A DNA stretch of 64,000 bases from Brucella sp. BE17 (GCF_039545455.1 NZ_CP154468.1:558001-622000), one strand, 5' to 3'. Shown: positions 32,710-41,425, counted from the stretch's first letter. Notes: generated by a model not told the origin, from the sequence alone. Made by a program: numbers and translations.

Positions 32710-34038
32710 TCAGCCCCAGTTTTCAATACGAAGCTTGGAGCCGTCTGAAAACCGTGAAATGTGGAAAGGTGTCGGATCGACAATGGGCGTTTCACCACTC
32801 GCCATATCGGCGACAAGACGTCCTGCGCCCGGTCCGATGCCAAATCCATGACCGGAAAAACCGGTGGCGACAATCAGTCCTTCCGTGCCTGGCACCGGTG
32901 AGATGACCGGAATAATGTCGGGCATTGTGTCGATATAGCCTGCCCATTGCTGTGCGATGGTGGCGGATGCGAAAGCGGGAAACGCTTCTTTCAGTTTTGT
33001 GAGGATCGCCGCATTGGTGGGGCGATGCGGTTTTGGATCGAGTACGCGGATTTTTTCGAAAATCGAGATCTGATCAGCGGGGCGCAATTTCCATTGTAGC
33101 GCTTCCTCGAAGAATTGTTTTCCGAAGCGAAAGCGTAAAGAACGCCATTCCGATGAAAGCGAAGGAATGAAGTCGCGAAAAAACCGGAAATTGTCGGGTG
33201 CAATATCGGCGATGGAGCCGGTCAGGCTTGCAACCGTGTAACCGCCATCAAGCCTCTTGCGTAGAGCAAAGTCGGAAAAAGCGATTGCTGGTTCAACGCC
33301 GCCGTCAATGGGCGCTGTACGAAAGACCGAGGAGCGGACTTTGAGTTGCGGTAGCCGGGTTTCGAAGGCTGAGAGGATCAGCCTTGACCAAGCACCGCCT
33401 GCAACCACCACAGTATCGCATTTAACCGAACCCTTTTCGGTCAGGACTGCCGCAATCCGGCCATTGGTGGTTTCTATGTCGCGCACCGCACAGTTTTGTA
33501 CGATGACGGCACCGTCTTGCTGAGCCTTGGCGGCAAAGGCCGGAACGGCTTTCTGCGGTTCGGCGCGACCGTCGAGCGGTGTCAGCATGCCGCCCACGAG
33601 ACGGCGGGTGAGGCCGGGGGCGAGCTCTTGAATGTCATTTCCATTCAAAAGCCTCGTTTCAATACCATGGGCACGCGCAATTGCGATCCACTCCTCAAAG
33701 CGCGCCAGCTGTTCGGGCTTATCGGCAGCATAGGCGATGCCGGTTATGCGAAAGCCGGTTTCCCGGCCAGTCCGCTGGTTCATGCCTTCCCAGAGCCGCA
33801 TGCTCTCATTGATCAGCGGCATTTCGCGACTGTCGCGTCCGGTGCGTCGGCACCAGCCCCAGTTGCGGCTCGACTGCTCACCTGCAATTTCGCCTTTTTC
33901 GAACAGCGCGACCGGAATGCCGCGTTCGGCCAGAAACAGCGCGGTGGAAACCCCAATGATGCCGCCGCCGATAATCGCGACCCGGGTTTCACGCGGCAGA
34001 ACGTTCACTGTGGTGAGCTTGTCGGTGACCGGGCCCAT
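32710..34038 (-). CDS. FAD-dependent amino-acid oxidase/dehydrogenase (DadA-like)
   Basis: This 442-residue DAO-fold flavoenzyme has the FAD site VAIIGGGIIGVSTALFLAERG near residue 22, the SSRNWGWCRRTGRD segment typical of DadA-type dehydrogenases, and a late ATGFSGHGFGIGPGAGRLVA. It likely oxidises a D-amino acid or an N-methylated amine; the substrate is not evident. Start 34038 is set by AGGAGAG; the frame extends 26 codons upstream without a site. It stands alone between sodC and the iron transporter. Confidence 0.82.
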   Translation of the reverse strand: MGPVTDKLTTVNVLPRETRVAIIGGGIIGVSTALFLAERGIPVALFEKGEIAGEQSSRNWGWCRRTGRDSREMPLINESMRLWEGMNQRTGRETGFRITGIAYAADKPEQLARFEEWIAIARAHGIETRLLNGNDIQELAPGLTRRLVGGMLTPLDGRAEPQKAVPAFAAKAQQDGAVIVQNCAVRDIETTNGRIAAVLTEKGSVKCDTVVVAGGAWSRLILSAFETRLPQLKVRSSVFRTAPIDGGVEPAIAFSDFALRKRLDGGYTVASLTGSIADIAPDNFRFFRDFIPSLSSEWRSLRFRFGKQFFEEALQWKLRPADQISIFEKIRVLDPKPHRPTNAAILTKLKEAFPAFASATIAQQWAGYIDTMPDIIPVISPVPGTEGLIVATGFSGHGFGIGPGAGRLVADMASGETPIVDPTPFHISRFSDGSKLRIENWG

Positions 34039-34223
34039 ATTGCTCTCCTGAAAGGTGGCTATGCTAAACGTAGTGACCATGCTCCGATTTCTTTTGCCAT
34101 TCAACAACTCCTCCATCCCAAACCCAGCGTTTAAACGTTGTTGAGCATTTCAGTCCGGTTTTTATGGCGCTCGGTGTAAACCGCCGTTATAAGGAACCGG
34201 AAGAAATGGAAACCTGATCTGAC

Positions 34224-35321
34224 ATGAATGCACATGACCGATATGAGGAGCCGCGACTGCGGATAGCGAACAGCACAACCGCGCTGGCCCTTTCGGGCGT
34301 CTCACGCTGTTTCGGCGATGTGGTTGCCCTCAATGATGTATCGCTTGAAGTGCAGAGCGGTGAGATTATCTGCCTCGTTGGGCATTCGGGCTGCGGCAAA
34401 ACCTCGATGCTGCGAATCATTGCCGGTATCGATGTGCCGGACCACGGCACCTTGACCATGAACGGACGCGATCTGGTCTCACATTCGCAGTTCATCGAGC
34501 CGGAAAAGCGCAATATCGGCGTTGTGTTTCAGGATTATGCGCTGTTTCCGCATCTCACCGTCAGTGAGAATGTCCGCTTTGGCCTGCGCCGGCTTGGCCG
34601 GGATGCGGCGGGGGAAAGGGTGCGTGAACTTCTCGATCTGGTTGGCTTGGCATCGATGGCGGATCGCTATCCGCACATGCTTTCGGGTGGCGAGCAGCAG
34701 CGCGTGGCGCTCATCCGCGCGCTCGCGCCCAAACCCGATCTTTTGTTGATGGATGAACCTTTTTCCAATCTTGATCGCGGCCTGCGTGCCAAAATCCGCC
34801 GCGAGACCGTCGCATTGCTGCGTTCTCTCAATACGACAGCGATCATCGTCACGCATGAAGCCGAAGAAGCTCTTTCGACGGGCGATCGCGTTGTGTTGAT
34901 GCGCGGTGGAGAAATTGTGCAGAGCGGAACCGCGCGTGATTTGCATGATCGGCCGCAAAGTCGTTATGCAGCAGATTTTTTCTGTGACTTCAATGTCATT
35001 CAAGGAGAGTTGCACGGCCGGACGATAAAGACGCCTATCGGTTTATTTCCCGCGCCTGAAACATTGCAGCCTGATGCAAGTATGAGCCTTTATCTGCGCC
35101 CGGGCGACTTGAAGATCGTATCGCAAGACGAGGTGGTTGAGGATGATCTCCATTGCTTCATCGAGGCGCGGACATTTCTCGGCGAAACGGAAGAGTTGCT
35201 TGTGCGCAACGAGGATGGGGCAACGAGCCTTCGGCTGCGCACCGCTGCACATATACCTGCGACAGCCAGTCATGTCTTTGTGCGCCCAGATCATGAGAAG
35301 GTCTTGATTTTCCAGAGTTGA
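34224..35321 (+). CDS. Fe(III) ABC transporter ATP-binding protein (FbpC-like)
   Basis: This 365-residue ATPase has Walker A GHSGCGKTS near residue 52, signature LSGGEQQR, Walker B LLLMDEPFSNLD, a switch His in VTHEAEEA, and a C-terminal TOBE-like domain. The family powers import of free Fe(III) (FbpABC/AfuABC) and the next genes encode the matching binding protein and permease. The order ATPase - binding protein - permease is less common than the reverse. A gap of 92 bases with an ICE-like box follows, so the binding-protein gene may also have its own promoter. Confidence 0.88.
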   Translation: MNAHDRYEEPRLRIANSTTALALSGVSRCFGDVVALNDVSLEVQSGEIICLVGHSGCGKTSMLRIIAGIDVPDHGTLTMNGRDLVSHSQFIEPEKRNIGVVFQDYALFPHLTVSENVRFGLRRLGRDAAGERVRELLDLVGLASMADRYPHMLSGGEQQRVALIRALAPKPDLLLMDEPFSNLDRGLRAKIRRETVALLRSLNTTAIIVTHEAEEALSTGDRVVLMRGGEIVQSGTARDLHDRPQSRYAADFFCDFNVIQGELHGRTIKTPIGLFPAPETLQPDASMSLYLRPGDLKIVSQDEVVEDDLHCFIEARTFLGETEELLVRNEDGATSLRLRTAAHIPATASHVFVRPDHEKVLIFQS

Positions 35322-35386
35322 GCCTGCGACCCGTTGACCAGTCAGAGACAGGGCGATATAAGCTGATTGTCTTACTCATCATTTAA

Positions 35387-35403
35387 TTTGGAACTATTCC
35401 AAA
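35387..35403. promoter_or_regulatory. ICE-like (Irr) box before the Fe(III)-binding protein gene
   Basis: The perfect 17-base palindrome TTTGGAACTATTCCAAA resembles the iron-control element TTTAGAA-N3-TTCTAAA with one symmetric change. It lies about 10 bases before the start codon of the binding-protein gene, overlapping the ribosome-site region. Confidence 0.5.
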
Positions 35404-35413
35404 CGGAGGCAAT

Positions 35414-36430
35414 ATGTCGATTTTCGCGCGTACGGGTCTTGCTCTTGTAGCAGCCACTTTTCTCACAGGTGCGGCTTCTGCAAATGAAGTTAATATTTAC
35501 ACGACGCGTGAGCCGGGCCTCATTCAGCCACTGTTGGATGCCTTTAAGGCTTCGACCGGTATCACTGTCAACACGGTTTTCTTGAAAGATGGACTGGCTG
35601 AGCGTGTGGCTTCGGAAGGTGCAAGTTCACCTGCCGATATTCTGATGACGGTTGACGCGGGCAATCTTGTTGATCTGGCGGAAAAGGGTCTGACCCAGCC
35701 GATCGAATCCAAGGTATTGAGCGAGGCCGTGCCGGAACAGCTTCGCGACGCCAAGGGTAACTGGTATGCCTTGTCCATGCGTGCGCGTGTCGTTTATGCC
35801 GCCAAGGATCTGGAACTGGATGCCATCAATTACGAAGACTTGTCCGATCCGAAGTGGAAGGGCAAGCTCTGCATTCGCAGCGGACAGCATCCATACAACA
35901 CGGCGCTGTTTGCCGATTACATTGCTCACCACGGCGCTGAAAAGACCGAGGAGTGGCTGTCGGGCGTTAAGGCCAATCTGGCGCGCAAGGCAGCCGGCGG
36001 CGACCGTGACGGCGCCAAGGATATCGTAGGTGGTATTTGCGATATCGCCGTTGCCAATTCCTATTATGTCGGCCTGATGCGCTCGGGCAAAAGCGGCGAT
36101 GAGCAGAAGACATGGGGCGAGGGTATCAAAGTCCTTCTTCCGACCTTCAAGGATGGCGGCACGCAGGTTAATATCAGCGGTGCTGCCGTTGCAAAGAACG
36201 CCCCGCACAAGGAAGAGGCGGTCAAGCTCCTCGAATATCTGGTTTCTGACGAGGCCCAGAAAATCTATGCTGAAGCCAATTTCGAATATCCGGTCAAGCC
36301 GGGTGCTCCGGTTGATCCGATCGTCGAGTCCTTTGGTGAGCTGAATATCGACAAGGTTCCGCTGACTGAGATCGTCAGCCATCGCAAGCAGGCGAGCGAA
36401 CTAGTCGACAAAGTCGGCTTCGATAACTAA
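35414..36430 (+). CDS. Fe(III) ABC transporter periplasmic binding protein (FbpA-like)
   Basis: The 338-residue product has a signal peptide ending near ASA, then a transferrin-type bacterial iron-binding fold. It shows NEVNIYTTREPGLIQPLLDAF at the mature start, an ADILMTVDAGNLVDLAEKG region, and the iron-ligand-type tyrosines in IAVANSYYVGLM. It captures ferric iron in the periplasm for the permease encoded next. GGAGGC stands before ATG 35414. Expression is about 10 bases from an ICE-like box. Confidence 0.9.
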   Translation: MSIFARTGLALVAATFLTGAASANEVNIYTTREPGLIQPLLDAFKASTGITVNTVFLKDGLAERVASEGASSPADILMTVDAGNLVDLAEKGLTQPIESKVLSEAVPEQLRDAKGNWYALSMRARVVYAAKDLELDAINYEDLSDPKWKGKLCIRSGQHPYNTALFADYIAHHGAEKTEEWLSGVKANLARKAAGGDRDGAKDIVGGICDIAVANSYYVGLMRSGKSGDEQKTWGEGIKVLLPTFKDGGTQVNISGAAVAKNAPHKEEAVKLLEYLVSDEAQKIYAEANFEYPVKPGAPVDPIVESFGELNIDKVPLTEIVSHRKQASELVDKVGFDN

Positions 36431-36454
36431 AAAACGGACGAGCCGTATAAACTG

Positions 36455-36477
36455 ACGCCGGTGCCATGCACCGGCGT
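36455..36477 (+). terminator. Hairpin between binding-protein and permease genes
   Basis: ACGCCGGTGC (36455-36464) and GCACCGGCGT (36468-36477) form a perfect 10-bp stem with a 3-base loop, followed only by TTTCC. It may act as an attenuator or mRNA stabiliser that raises binding-protein levels. Confidence 0.6.
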
Positions 36478-36497
36478 TTCCATATGCAGAGACCACC

Positions 36498-38174
36498 ATG
36501 ACCGATGCAGCAACACAAAGGCCTTATTTTCGCGCAGCAAGGGCGGGGCGGGCATGGCTTTGGGCATCTGCTCTGATCACTCTTCTGGTGCTGGCTCCGG
36601 TTTTGGCGCTCTTGCTGGAAGCCGTGCGGGGCTCGTCTGGCCTGTGGCAGCATCTGCTTTCAACCTTGCTGGCAACAGCTTTCACAGACACGGTGATTCT
36701 GCTTACGGGCGTCGGTGTGATCACGGCGCTTTTAGGCACCACAGCGGCGTGGCTCGTCACGGCCTATGATTTTCGCGGGCGCGCTGTTCTGGAATGGGCG
36801 CTGCTTTTGCCGCTCGCCGTGCCGACCTATATCGTAGCCTATGCCTATCTCGATATCCTGCACCCCATTGGCCCGGTACAGAGCGCTATTCGGTTCGTGC
36901 TTGGCTATGACACGCCGCGCCAGTTTCGCCTGCCCGATATTCGTTCGATGACCGGCTGCATCCTGCTTCTGGGCTTTGTGCTTTATCCTTACGTTTATAT
37001 CCCGACGCGTGCCATGTTCCTCACGCAATCTGCAAGCCTCATCGATGCGGCGCGCACCCTTGGCGTTACACGGCGCGGCATTTTCTGGCGCGTGGCGTTG
37101 CCGCTGGCGCGTCCTGCGGTGGCTGTCGGCGTCAGTCTGGCCCTGATGGAAACCCTCAACGATGTGGGGGCTGCGGAATTTCTTGGCGTGCGCACGCTGA
37201 CGGTGTCGATCTATACGACGTGGGTCACGCGCTCGGATCTGCCCGGTGCGGCACAATTGGCGCTCGCTCTGTTGCTCATCGTGGTTGCGCTGATCTCTCT
37301 TGAACGATGGGCGCGGCGCAAGCAGCGCTTTTCCTCGAACATCCGCCATTCGCGTGGTTTCGAACCGATGAAGGTGTCCACGCTTAAGGGATTTTGGCTC
37401 TTTGGTCTCGGAACGCTGCCGATCATCGCCGGGTTCGTCATGCCTGCCACTTATCTCGTCGTGGAGGCGGTCAAACGTGCGCGTTTCGCCGGGATTTCGC
37501 CGCGTCTGGCGGGCGAGGCGTTCAATACGATCATTCTGGCCTCAATTGCCACGGCCATCGTTTTGATATGCGGTATGGTCGTCGCCTATGCACTGCGCCT
37601 TTTTCCGGGCTCTGTCGCCCGCTGGTTCTACCGGCTTTCGACGATGGGTTATGCTGCCCCGGGCACGGTGATTGCCATCGGAATCCTTGTAGTTTCAGGA
37701 GGTTTCGACCAGATGATCAACCTGTTTGCGATGCAGGTTTTTGGTGTTTCGGCGGGACTGGTACTGATTGGGACGGGGGCAGCCGTAATCTATGCCTATT
37801 GTGCCCGGTTTCTCGCAATTGCGGCAGGTGGCATCGATTCCGGCCTTGAGCGCATTCCCTTGTCGCTTGATCACGCGTCGCGCACGCTTGGGCAAAGTGT
37901 TGCGGGCACGTTGCACGCTGTGCATCTGCCGCTTTCAAAGACGGCGATCATTGCGGCCGGACTGCTCGTCTTCGTCGATTGTGTCAAGGAATTACCAGCC
38001 ACGCTGTTGTTGCGTCCGCTCAACATGGAAACCTTTGCCACACATCTTTACGGCGAGGCGGCACGCGGCACCTACGAGGAAGCCTCGATGGCCGCACTTG
38101 CCATTGTCGTGGTCGGAATATTGCCGGTAATTTTTTTGGCGCGCGTCGGACGTCGGCTAAGTTCTAAAGTTTGA
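36498..38174 (+). CDS. Fe(III) ABC transporter permease, fused two-domain (FbpB-like)
   Basis: This 558-residue membrane protein contains two BPD_transp_1 domains in tandem, each about six segments. EAA loops occur near residues 180-200 (SLIDAARTLGVTRRGIFWRV) and 455-475 (IPLSLDHASRTLGQSVAGTL). The fused form is standard for FbpB/AfuB. It imports Fe(III) with the binding protein and ATPase encoded upstream. Confidence 0.9.
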   Translation: MTDAATQRPYFRAARAGRAWLWASALITLLVLAPVLALLLEAVRGSSGLWQHLLSTLLATAFTDTVILLTGVGVITALLGTTAAWLVTAYDFRGRAVLEWALLLPLAVPTYIVAYAYLDILHPIGPVQSAIRFVLGYDTPRQFRLPDIRSMTGCILLLGFVLYPYVYIPTRAMFLTQSASLIDAARTLGVTRRGIFWRVALPLARPAVAVGVSLALMETLNDVGAAEFLGVRTLTVSIYTTWVTRSDLPGAAQLALALLLIVVALISLERWARRKQRFSSNIRHSRGFEPMKVSTLKGFWLFGLGTLPIIAGFVMPATYLVVEAVKRARFAGISPRLAGEAFNTIILASIATAIVLICGMVVAYALRLFPGSVARWFYRLSTMGYAAPGTVIAIGILVVSGGFDQMINLFAMQVFGVSAGLVLIGTGAAVIYAYCARFLAIAAGGIDSGLERIPLSLDHASRTLGQSVAGTLHAVHLPLSKTAIIAAGLLVFVDCVKELPATLLLRPLNMETFATHLYGEAARGTYEEASMAALAIVVVGILPVIFLARVGRRLSSKV

Positions 38175-38314
38175 GGCGGTTGTTACCGAAAATAGTTCAA
38201 TTGCTCCCCTGTTTCCTTGTGGATATCCAAGGGCTTGCGGGGATTATGTAATAATTTCAACACGATATTTAGCGTGATCGCAATAATATTTGAGTTCCTT
38301 ACCAGGAGCTTTTC

Positions 38315-38356
38315 ATGCTTCTAACACGTTCAAGCCACAAATCGACGGCTCAATAG
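38315..38356 (+). CDS. Possible 13-residue leader peptide (uORF)
   Basis: ATG 38315 has an excellent ribosome site (AGGAG at 38304-38308, 6-base spacing) and encodes MLLTRSSHKSTAQ before a TAG at 38354-38356. It stands 78 bases before the orphan membrane-protein gene, and two alternative hairpins follow its stop. There is no run of one amino acid as in classical attenuators. Whether it is translated is untested. Confidence 0.4.
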   Translation: MLLTRSSHKSTAQ

Positions 38357-38434
38357 GGCTCGAGACAGTGACTTCTCTCCGGTTAGGGAGCGCGCTTCGG
38401 CGCTTCTCCACGAGTGCCGGTACAAGGTTGGATG
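38357..38434 (+). promoter_or_regulatory. Leader with two mutually exclusive hairpins
   Basis: GGGAG at 38386-38390 can pair upstream with CTCTC (38375-38379) or, extended as GGAGCGC, downstream with GCGCTTCTCC (38400-38409). The two pairings share bases and cannot coexist. Together with the upstream uORF this looks like a translation-coupled or ligand-responsive leader. I did not match it to a named riboswitch class. Confidence 0.4.
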
Positions 38435-38788
38435 ATGGATATTATGTTTAATACACAAGAATGGTTGCCTGTCGAATTGCTCAATATTGGTATGGCTGCG
38501 GCGCTTTTCTTTGCCTGCCTCGTCCATTCCCTGTGGAAAGCGGTTTTCGATGAACTCAATCCGGTCTTCTGGCGCCGCACGGCTGCCGTTCTCTGGGGCG
38601 GCGTTCTGGTAGTGGCTGTTGGCGGAGGTGTTGAAACCTTCTCATGGCTGCAGCTCGTAGGCTGGGCGCTTGTTGTCATGGGCATTATGTCAACCGTTAT
38701 CCGCACCGGTTTTTCCTATTATCGCCAGTATCAGGCGCATAATCCGCAAGCGCTCGCCAATCGCAGCACGCGCTTTTCGGGACGGTAA
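38435..38788 (+). CDS. Small membrane protein of unknown function
   Basis: The 117-residue protein has three hydrophobic segments (about 12-30, 45-63 and 68-88), with conserved-looking Trp residues and a basic C-terminal tail (STVIRTGFSYYRQYQAHNPQ...). I do not recognise its family. Start codons at 38432, 38435 and 38444 are all possible; 38435 has AAGG at 7 bases. It is preceded by a 260-base structured leader with a uORF, suggesting fine control, and is not part of the iron transporter operon. Confidence 0.65.
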   Translation: MDIMFNTQEWLPVELLNIGMAAALFFACLVHSLWKAVFDELNPVFWRRTAAVLWGGVLVVAVGGGVETFSWLQLVGWALVVMGIMSTVIRTGFSYYRQYQAHNPQALANRSTRFSGR

Positions 38789-38793
38789 TCACT

Positions 38794-38901
38794 ATGTTTG
38801 CAAAGACAATTGAAATGCCTTTGCGCATTCACCGCCCCGGTAGCCTGCGTTCGTTCTTTATCCGTGCTTTTGGCTCTGTACGATCCCGTAAATATTCGTA
38901 G
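38794..38901 (+). CDS. Possible 35-residue basic peptide
   Basis: Five bases after the membrane-protein stop an ATG opens a 35-codon frame rich in Arg, Lys, Phe and Ser (MFAKTIEMPLRIHRPGSLRS...). The ribosome site (GGGACGG) is weak. Its 3' part overlaps the convergent sulfurtransferase-like gene by 44 bases. It could be a chance frame. Confidence 0.25.
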   Translation: MFAKTIEMPLRIHRPGSLRSFFIRAFGSVRSRKYS

Positions 38902-39202
38902 AGCGCGTGCCTGATCGGCAATAGGCAAGAACTGGGCCTTCCGCCTTTTCCAATGCTTCTGCCAGAGCATCAACATTTTCCTGCGTGAGCTGACCGCCGG
39001 TGACTGGGATATAATAAGTGGCAATACCGGCCTTCTCCGCCACGCGGGCAACTTCAGCAAAATCGGGCTGATCGGGGCCGCCTTCGCCATCGGGGCGGTT
39101 GCAGATGATGGTCTGAAAGCCTTCGGCTGCGATATCACGCACATCATCGGGTGAAATCTGAGCCGAAACGGCGTACTTGTTGTCTATATGGCGAATATCC
39201 AT
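38858..39202 (-). CDS. TIGR01244/DUF442 family phosphatase-like sulfurtransferase domain protein
   Basis: This 114-residue protein has the DUF442 (beta-lactamase-hydrolase-like, dual-specificity-phosphatase-related) fold. It opens with DIRHIDNKYAVSAQISPDDV, contains TIICNRPDGEGGPDQP, and ends with the Cx5R active-site loop YCRSGTRS near residue 101. In Xylella and Agrobacterium the same domain occurs in Blh, linked to sulfide and persulfide handling. Here it stands alone. Start 39202 is set by conservation of the MDIR opening. Confidence 0.82.
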   Translation of the reverse strand: MDIRHIDNKYAVSAQISPDDVRDIAAEGFQTIICNRPDGEGGPDQPDFAEVARVAEKAGIATYYIPVTGGQLTQENVDALAEALEKAEGPVLAYCRSGTRSTNIYGIVQSQKHG

Positions 39203-39285
39203 TTTGTCCTCGTGACTTGTTTGCTGGCACCATACAGAAAACCGGATATGATGCCACTTCAAATTGCTGGAGAGGATGGACCGGT

Positions 39286-40134
39286 TTGCAGGCGGGAAAC
39301 GTGACGACACCAAAAACCAGTCAGAATGTGGTCAACCTCACCTATCGTGCTTCAGGCTTGGGGGAGGGGTACCGGATCGTAGCGGAAGAGGCTCCTGTTG
39401 CGCTCAGCTACAATGGCTCAACGCAGGCCGTGCTGATGGCAACCCCATCTGATCTTCACGATCTTGCCGTGGGCTTTAGTCTGACAGAAGGCATTATTCG
39501 TGACATCAGTGAAATCGAAAGATTGGAAGTCGTATCACTTTCCGAGGGCATTGATGTCCAGATGTGGCTAGATGATGTGCCGCAACAGCGGCTTGCCGAG
39601 CGTCGCCGCTTCATGGCCGGGCCGGTTGGATGCGGTCTTTGCGGTATTGATTCAATCGATCAGGCGATGCGCCCTCTTCCTGCCTTGCCGAAGGAGGTGA
39701 GGCGTTTTCATGCCGAGGATATCGGCGCGGCAATGCTGGCACTCACACAGGTCCAGAGCCTCAATTCCAAAACCCGTGCGGTTCATGGTGCGGGCTTTTA
39801 TGTGCCTGACCAGGGTCTTGTTGCCGCCCGCGAGGATGTCGGGCGTCACAATGCGCTGGATAAGCTTGTAGGGGGGGTGATGCTTCAGAAGCCTGCGAAC
39901 GTTTCCGATCGAGGGTGGACACTTGATCAGAGCATCACCGTGATCACCAGCCGTGTATCAGTCGAGATGGTCCAAAAGGCGGTCATACTGGGAACACCTG
40001 TGCTGGCAGCGATTTCCGCACCGACAGCTCTGGCTATTCGTACCGCCGAACAGGCCAATCTGACGCTCGTGGCGGTGGTGCGTGGAGATGAGTTCGACAT
40101 CTACACGCATGGCGATCGCATCATCGCAGATTGA
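39286..40134 (+). CDS. fdhD: Formate dehydrogenase accessory sulfurtransferase FdhD
   Basis: This 282-residue protein delivers sulfur from IscS to the molybdenum cofactor of formate dehydrogenase. The hallmark CGLCG (GPVGCGLCGIDS, about residue 114) holds the CxxC. Other family segments are FSLTEGII, HGAGFY and AREDVGRHNALDKLVG. The start is uncertain: TTG 39286 has GGAGAGGA about 9 bases upstream, GTG 39301 is five codons later and has a poorer site. No formate dehydrogenase gene is in the window. Confidence 0.9.
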   Translation: MQAGNVTTPKTSQNVVNLTYRASGLGEGYRIVAEEAPVALSYNGSTQAVLMATPSDLHDLAVGFSLTEGIIRDISEIERLEVVSLSEGIDVQMWLDDVPQQRLAERRRFMAGPVGCGLCGIDSIDQAMRPLPALPKEVRRFHAEDIGAAMLALTQVQSLNSKTRAVHGAGFYVPDQGLVAAREDVGRHNALDKLVGGVMLQKPANVSDRGWTLDQSITVITSRVSVEMVQKAVILGTPVLAAISAPTALAIRTAEQANLTLVAVVRGDEFDIYTHGDRIIAD

Positions 40135-40180
40135 TGAACCGACCCCGCTTGAACGGGGCCAGAATTTTTCAGACAATTTT

Positions 40181-40657
40181 TTAAACCAAAGCCGTGAGGC
40201 GGCTGCGCTCACTGGTTATCTGCAAGGCAGCGTTGGCCGCTTCGATACCCTTGATCTTGAAATGATTAAAGAAAAATTCGTGATGATCTGTGCCTGCGTG
40301 GAAATGGTGCGGGGTCAGAACGACGCTCAACACCGGCACTTCCGTTTCAAGCTGGACCTGCATCATGCCGTTGAGAACGGCGGTCGCGACAAAATCATGA
40401 CGATAGATGCCGCCATCGACCACGAAAGCCGAAGCGACGATGGCCGAATATTGTCCGCTTTTCGCAAGTGTCTTGGCATGGAGCGGAATCTCGTAAGCAC
40501 CAGGAACGTCAAAGACGTCCACGTCGACGGAACTGCCCGCCTTGGCGGCGATTTCCGCGATGAAACTCTTGCGCGATTCATCGACGATATCGGCGTGCCA
40601 GCGCGCCTGAATAAAGGCGATTTTGAAGGAAGATTTGTTCGGATAGCTCTGGTTCAT
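40181..40657 (-). CDS. ribH: 6,7-dimethyl-8-ribityllumazine synthase, RibH2 type
   Basis: This 158-residue enzyme makes lumazine, the direct precursor of riboflavin. It closely matches the Brucella lumazine synthase (opening MNQSYPNKSSFKIAFIQARW, then VFDVPGAYEIPLHAKTLA and IYRHDFVATAVLNGMMQVQL), a highly immunogenic decameric protein and the second of two RibH copies in Brucella. Its gene is alone and follows an FMN riboswitch with a terminator, so flavin levels control it. Differences from the Brucella protein at scattered positions suggest a related but distinct species. Confidence 0.95.
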   Translation of the reverse strand: MNQSYPNKSSFKIAFIQARWHADIVDESRKSFIAEIAAKAGSSVDVDVFDVPGAYEIPLHAKTLAKSGQYSAIVASAFVVDGGIYRHDFVATAVLNGMMQVQLETEVPVLSVVLTPHHFHAGTDHHEFFFNHFKIKGIEAANAALQITSERSRLTALV

Positions 40658-40699
40658 AGGTTCCTCAAGAAACTAGAATCAGGGCGTAAAAAGAAACGA

Positions 40700-40722
40700 A
40701 AGAATCACGCCGAAAGCGTGAA
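40700..40722 (-). terminator. Terminator of the FMN riboswitch expression platform
   Basis: On the minus strand TCACGC pairs with GCGTGA (40721-40716 with 40710-40705) and is followed by a T-rich run (TTTCGTTTCTTTTT). It lies between the riboswitch and ribH. Confidence 0.6.
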
Positions 40723-40737
40723 ACAACCGCTCATTTA

Positions 40738-40872
40738 CTCTCTTTCATCCGGACTATACCGTCGGCTCCGGCATCGCACCGGATCTGCTGACCCTGAAAG
40801 ATTTCAGGCGCTCGCGGGCTCAGAGAAGGTTCTCCATACCGCCGGTGGGGAATTGCACCCCGCCCCGAGAAC
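40738..40872 (-). promoter_or_regulatory. FMN riboswitch (RFN element)
   Basis: The minus strand shows the conserved RFN order: GGGGCGGGGTG..AATTCCCCACCGG, CGGTATGGAGAACCTTCTCTGAGCC, GCGAGCGCC, GGTCAGCAGATCCGGTG, and CCGACGGTATAGTCCGGATGAAAGAG (written in pieces). It stands about 80 bases before ribH and would repress it when FMN is high. Confidence 0.95.
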
Positions 40873-41425
40873 AAGCCTGTGCAGGATTGCACGGGCAGAT
40901 CGGAAAATACGCGTTCGCATTCATTCTGTCTATATATTGACGAAAATTTTTCTGCTCGCAAACGGTACGTTTACTGAGTTTTCATGCTTTCAGTCACAAG
41001 CTTTTGAGAACATTTTTACATAAGAGATATTTTTCTAATCCATTATGAAAAAAGCATAATTTCCACTTTAATTTATCTCGCAGGTTTTTCCGAATTAAAT
41101 TTCCCGCTGTTTATTGTGGAAGGCGTATTGACACTCATCTGGAATTTTTGCCTATCTAAGGGCAGGCACTGTGTCTGGCGCGTAATGCACTTTCAAAAGA
41201 CAACGTTGTCAATTATGGGTTGGATGACGTAAAGGCTGGTGGAGGACAGCGCGGAGATTGCTCTAGCAGGCGGGATTATATGGCAGAAATGGCTACTCCG
41301 GTCTGGTTACAGTAGCTGAGACGGGCATGAGCCGGAGGCGCGTAGCAGCCGGTGCCGGTTGGGGGCCACGGGGCGCCGAACGAAAACGGCAGAACAGAGT
41401 TCATTTGTTTCTACGGGAGGTAGAT
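40873..41425. promoter_or_regulatory. Divergent control region before the sugar ABC operon
   Basis: No gene is visible. The left part carries the ribH promoter (minus) and is AT-rich. For the plus strand, TTGACA (41129-41134) and TATCTA (41153-41158) are a good promoter with 18-base spacing. A perfect 12-base palindrome GACAACGTTGTC at 41199-41210 resembles a LacI-family operator downstream of that promoter. A leader of about 200 bases follows before the binding-protein gene. Confidence 0.55.

Noticed and set aside
40082..41023. 313-residue plus-strand ORF across ribH and the FMN riboswitch
   Set aside because: It is antisense to RibH and runs through a conserved RNA element, so it is a chance frame.
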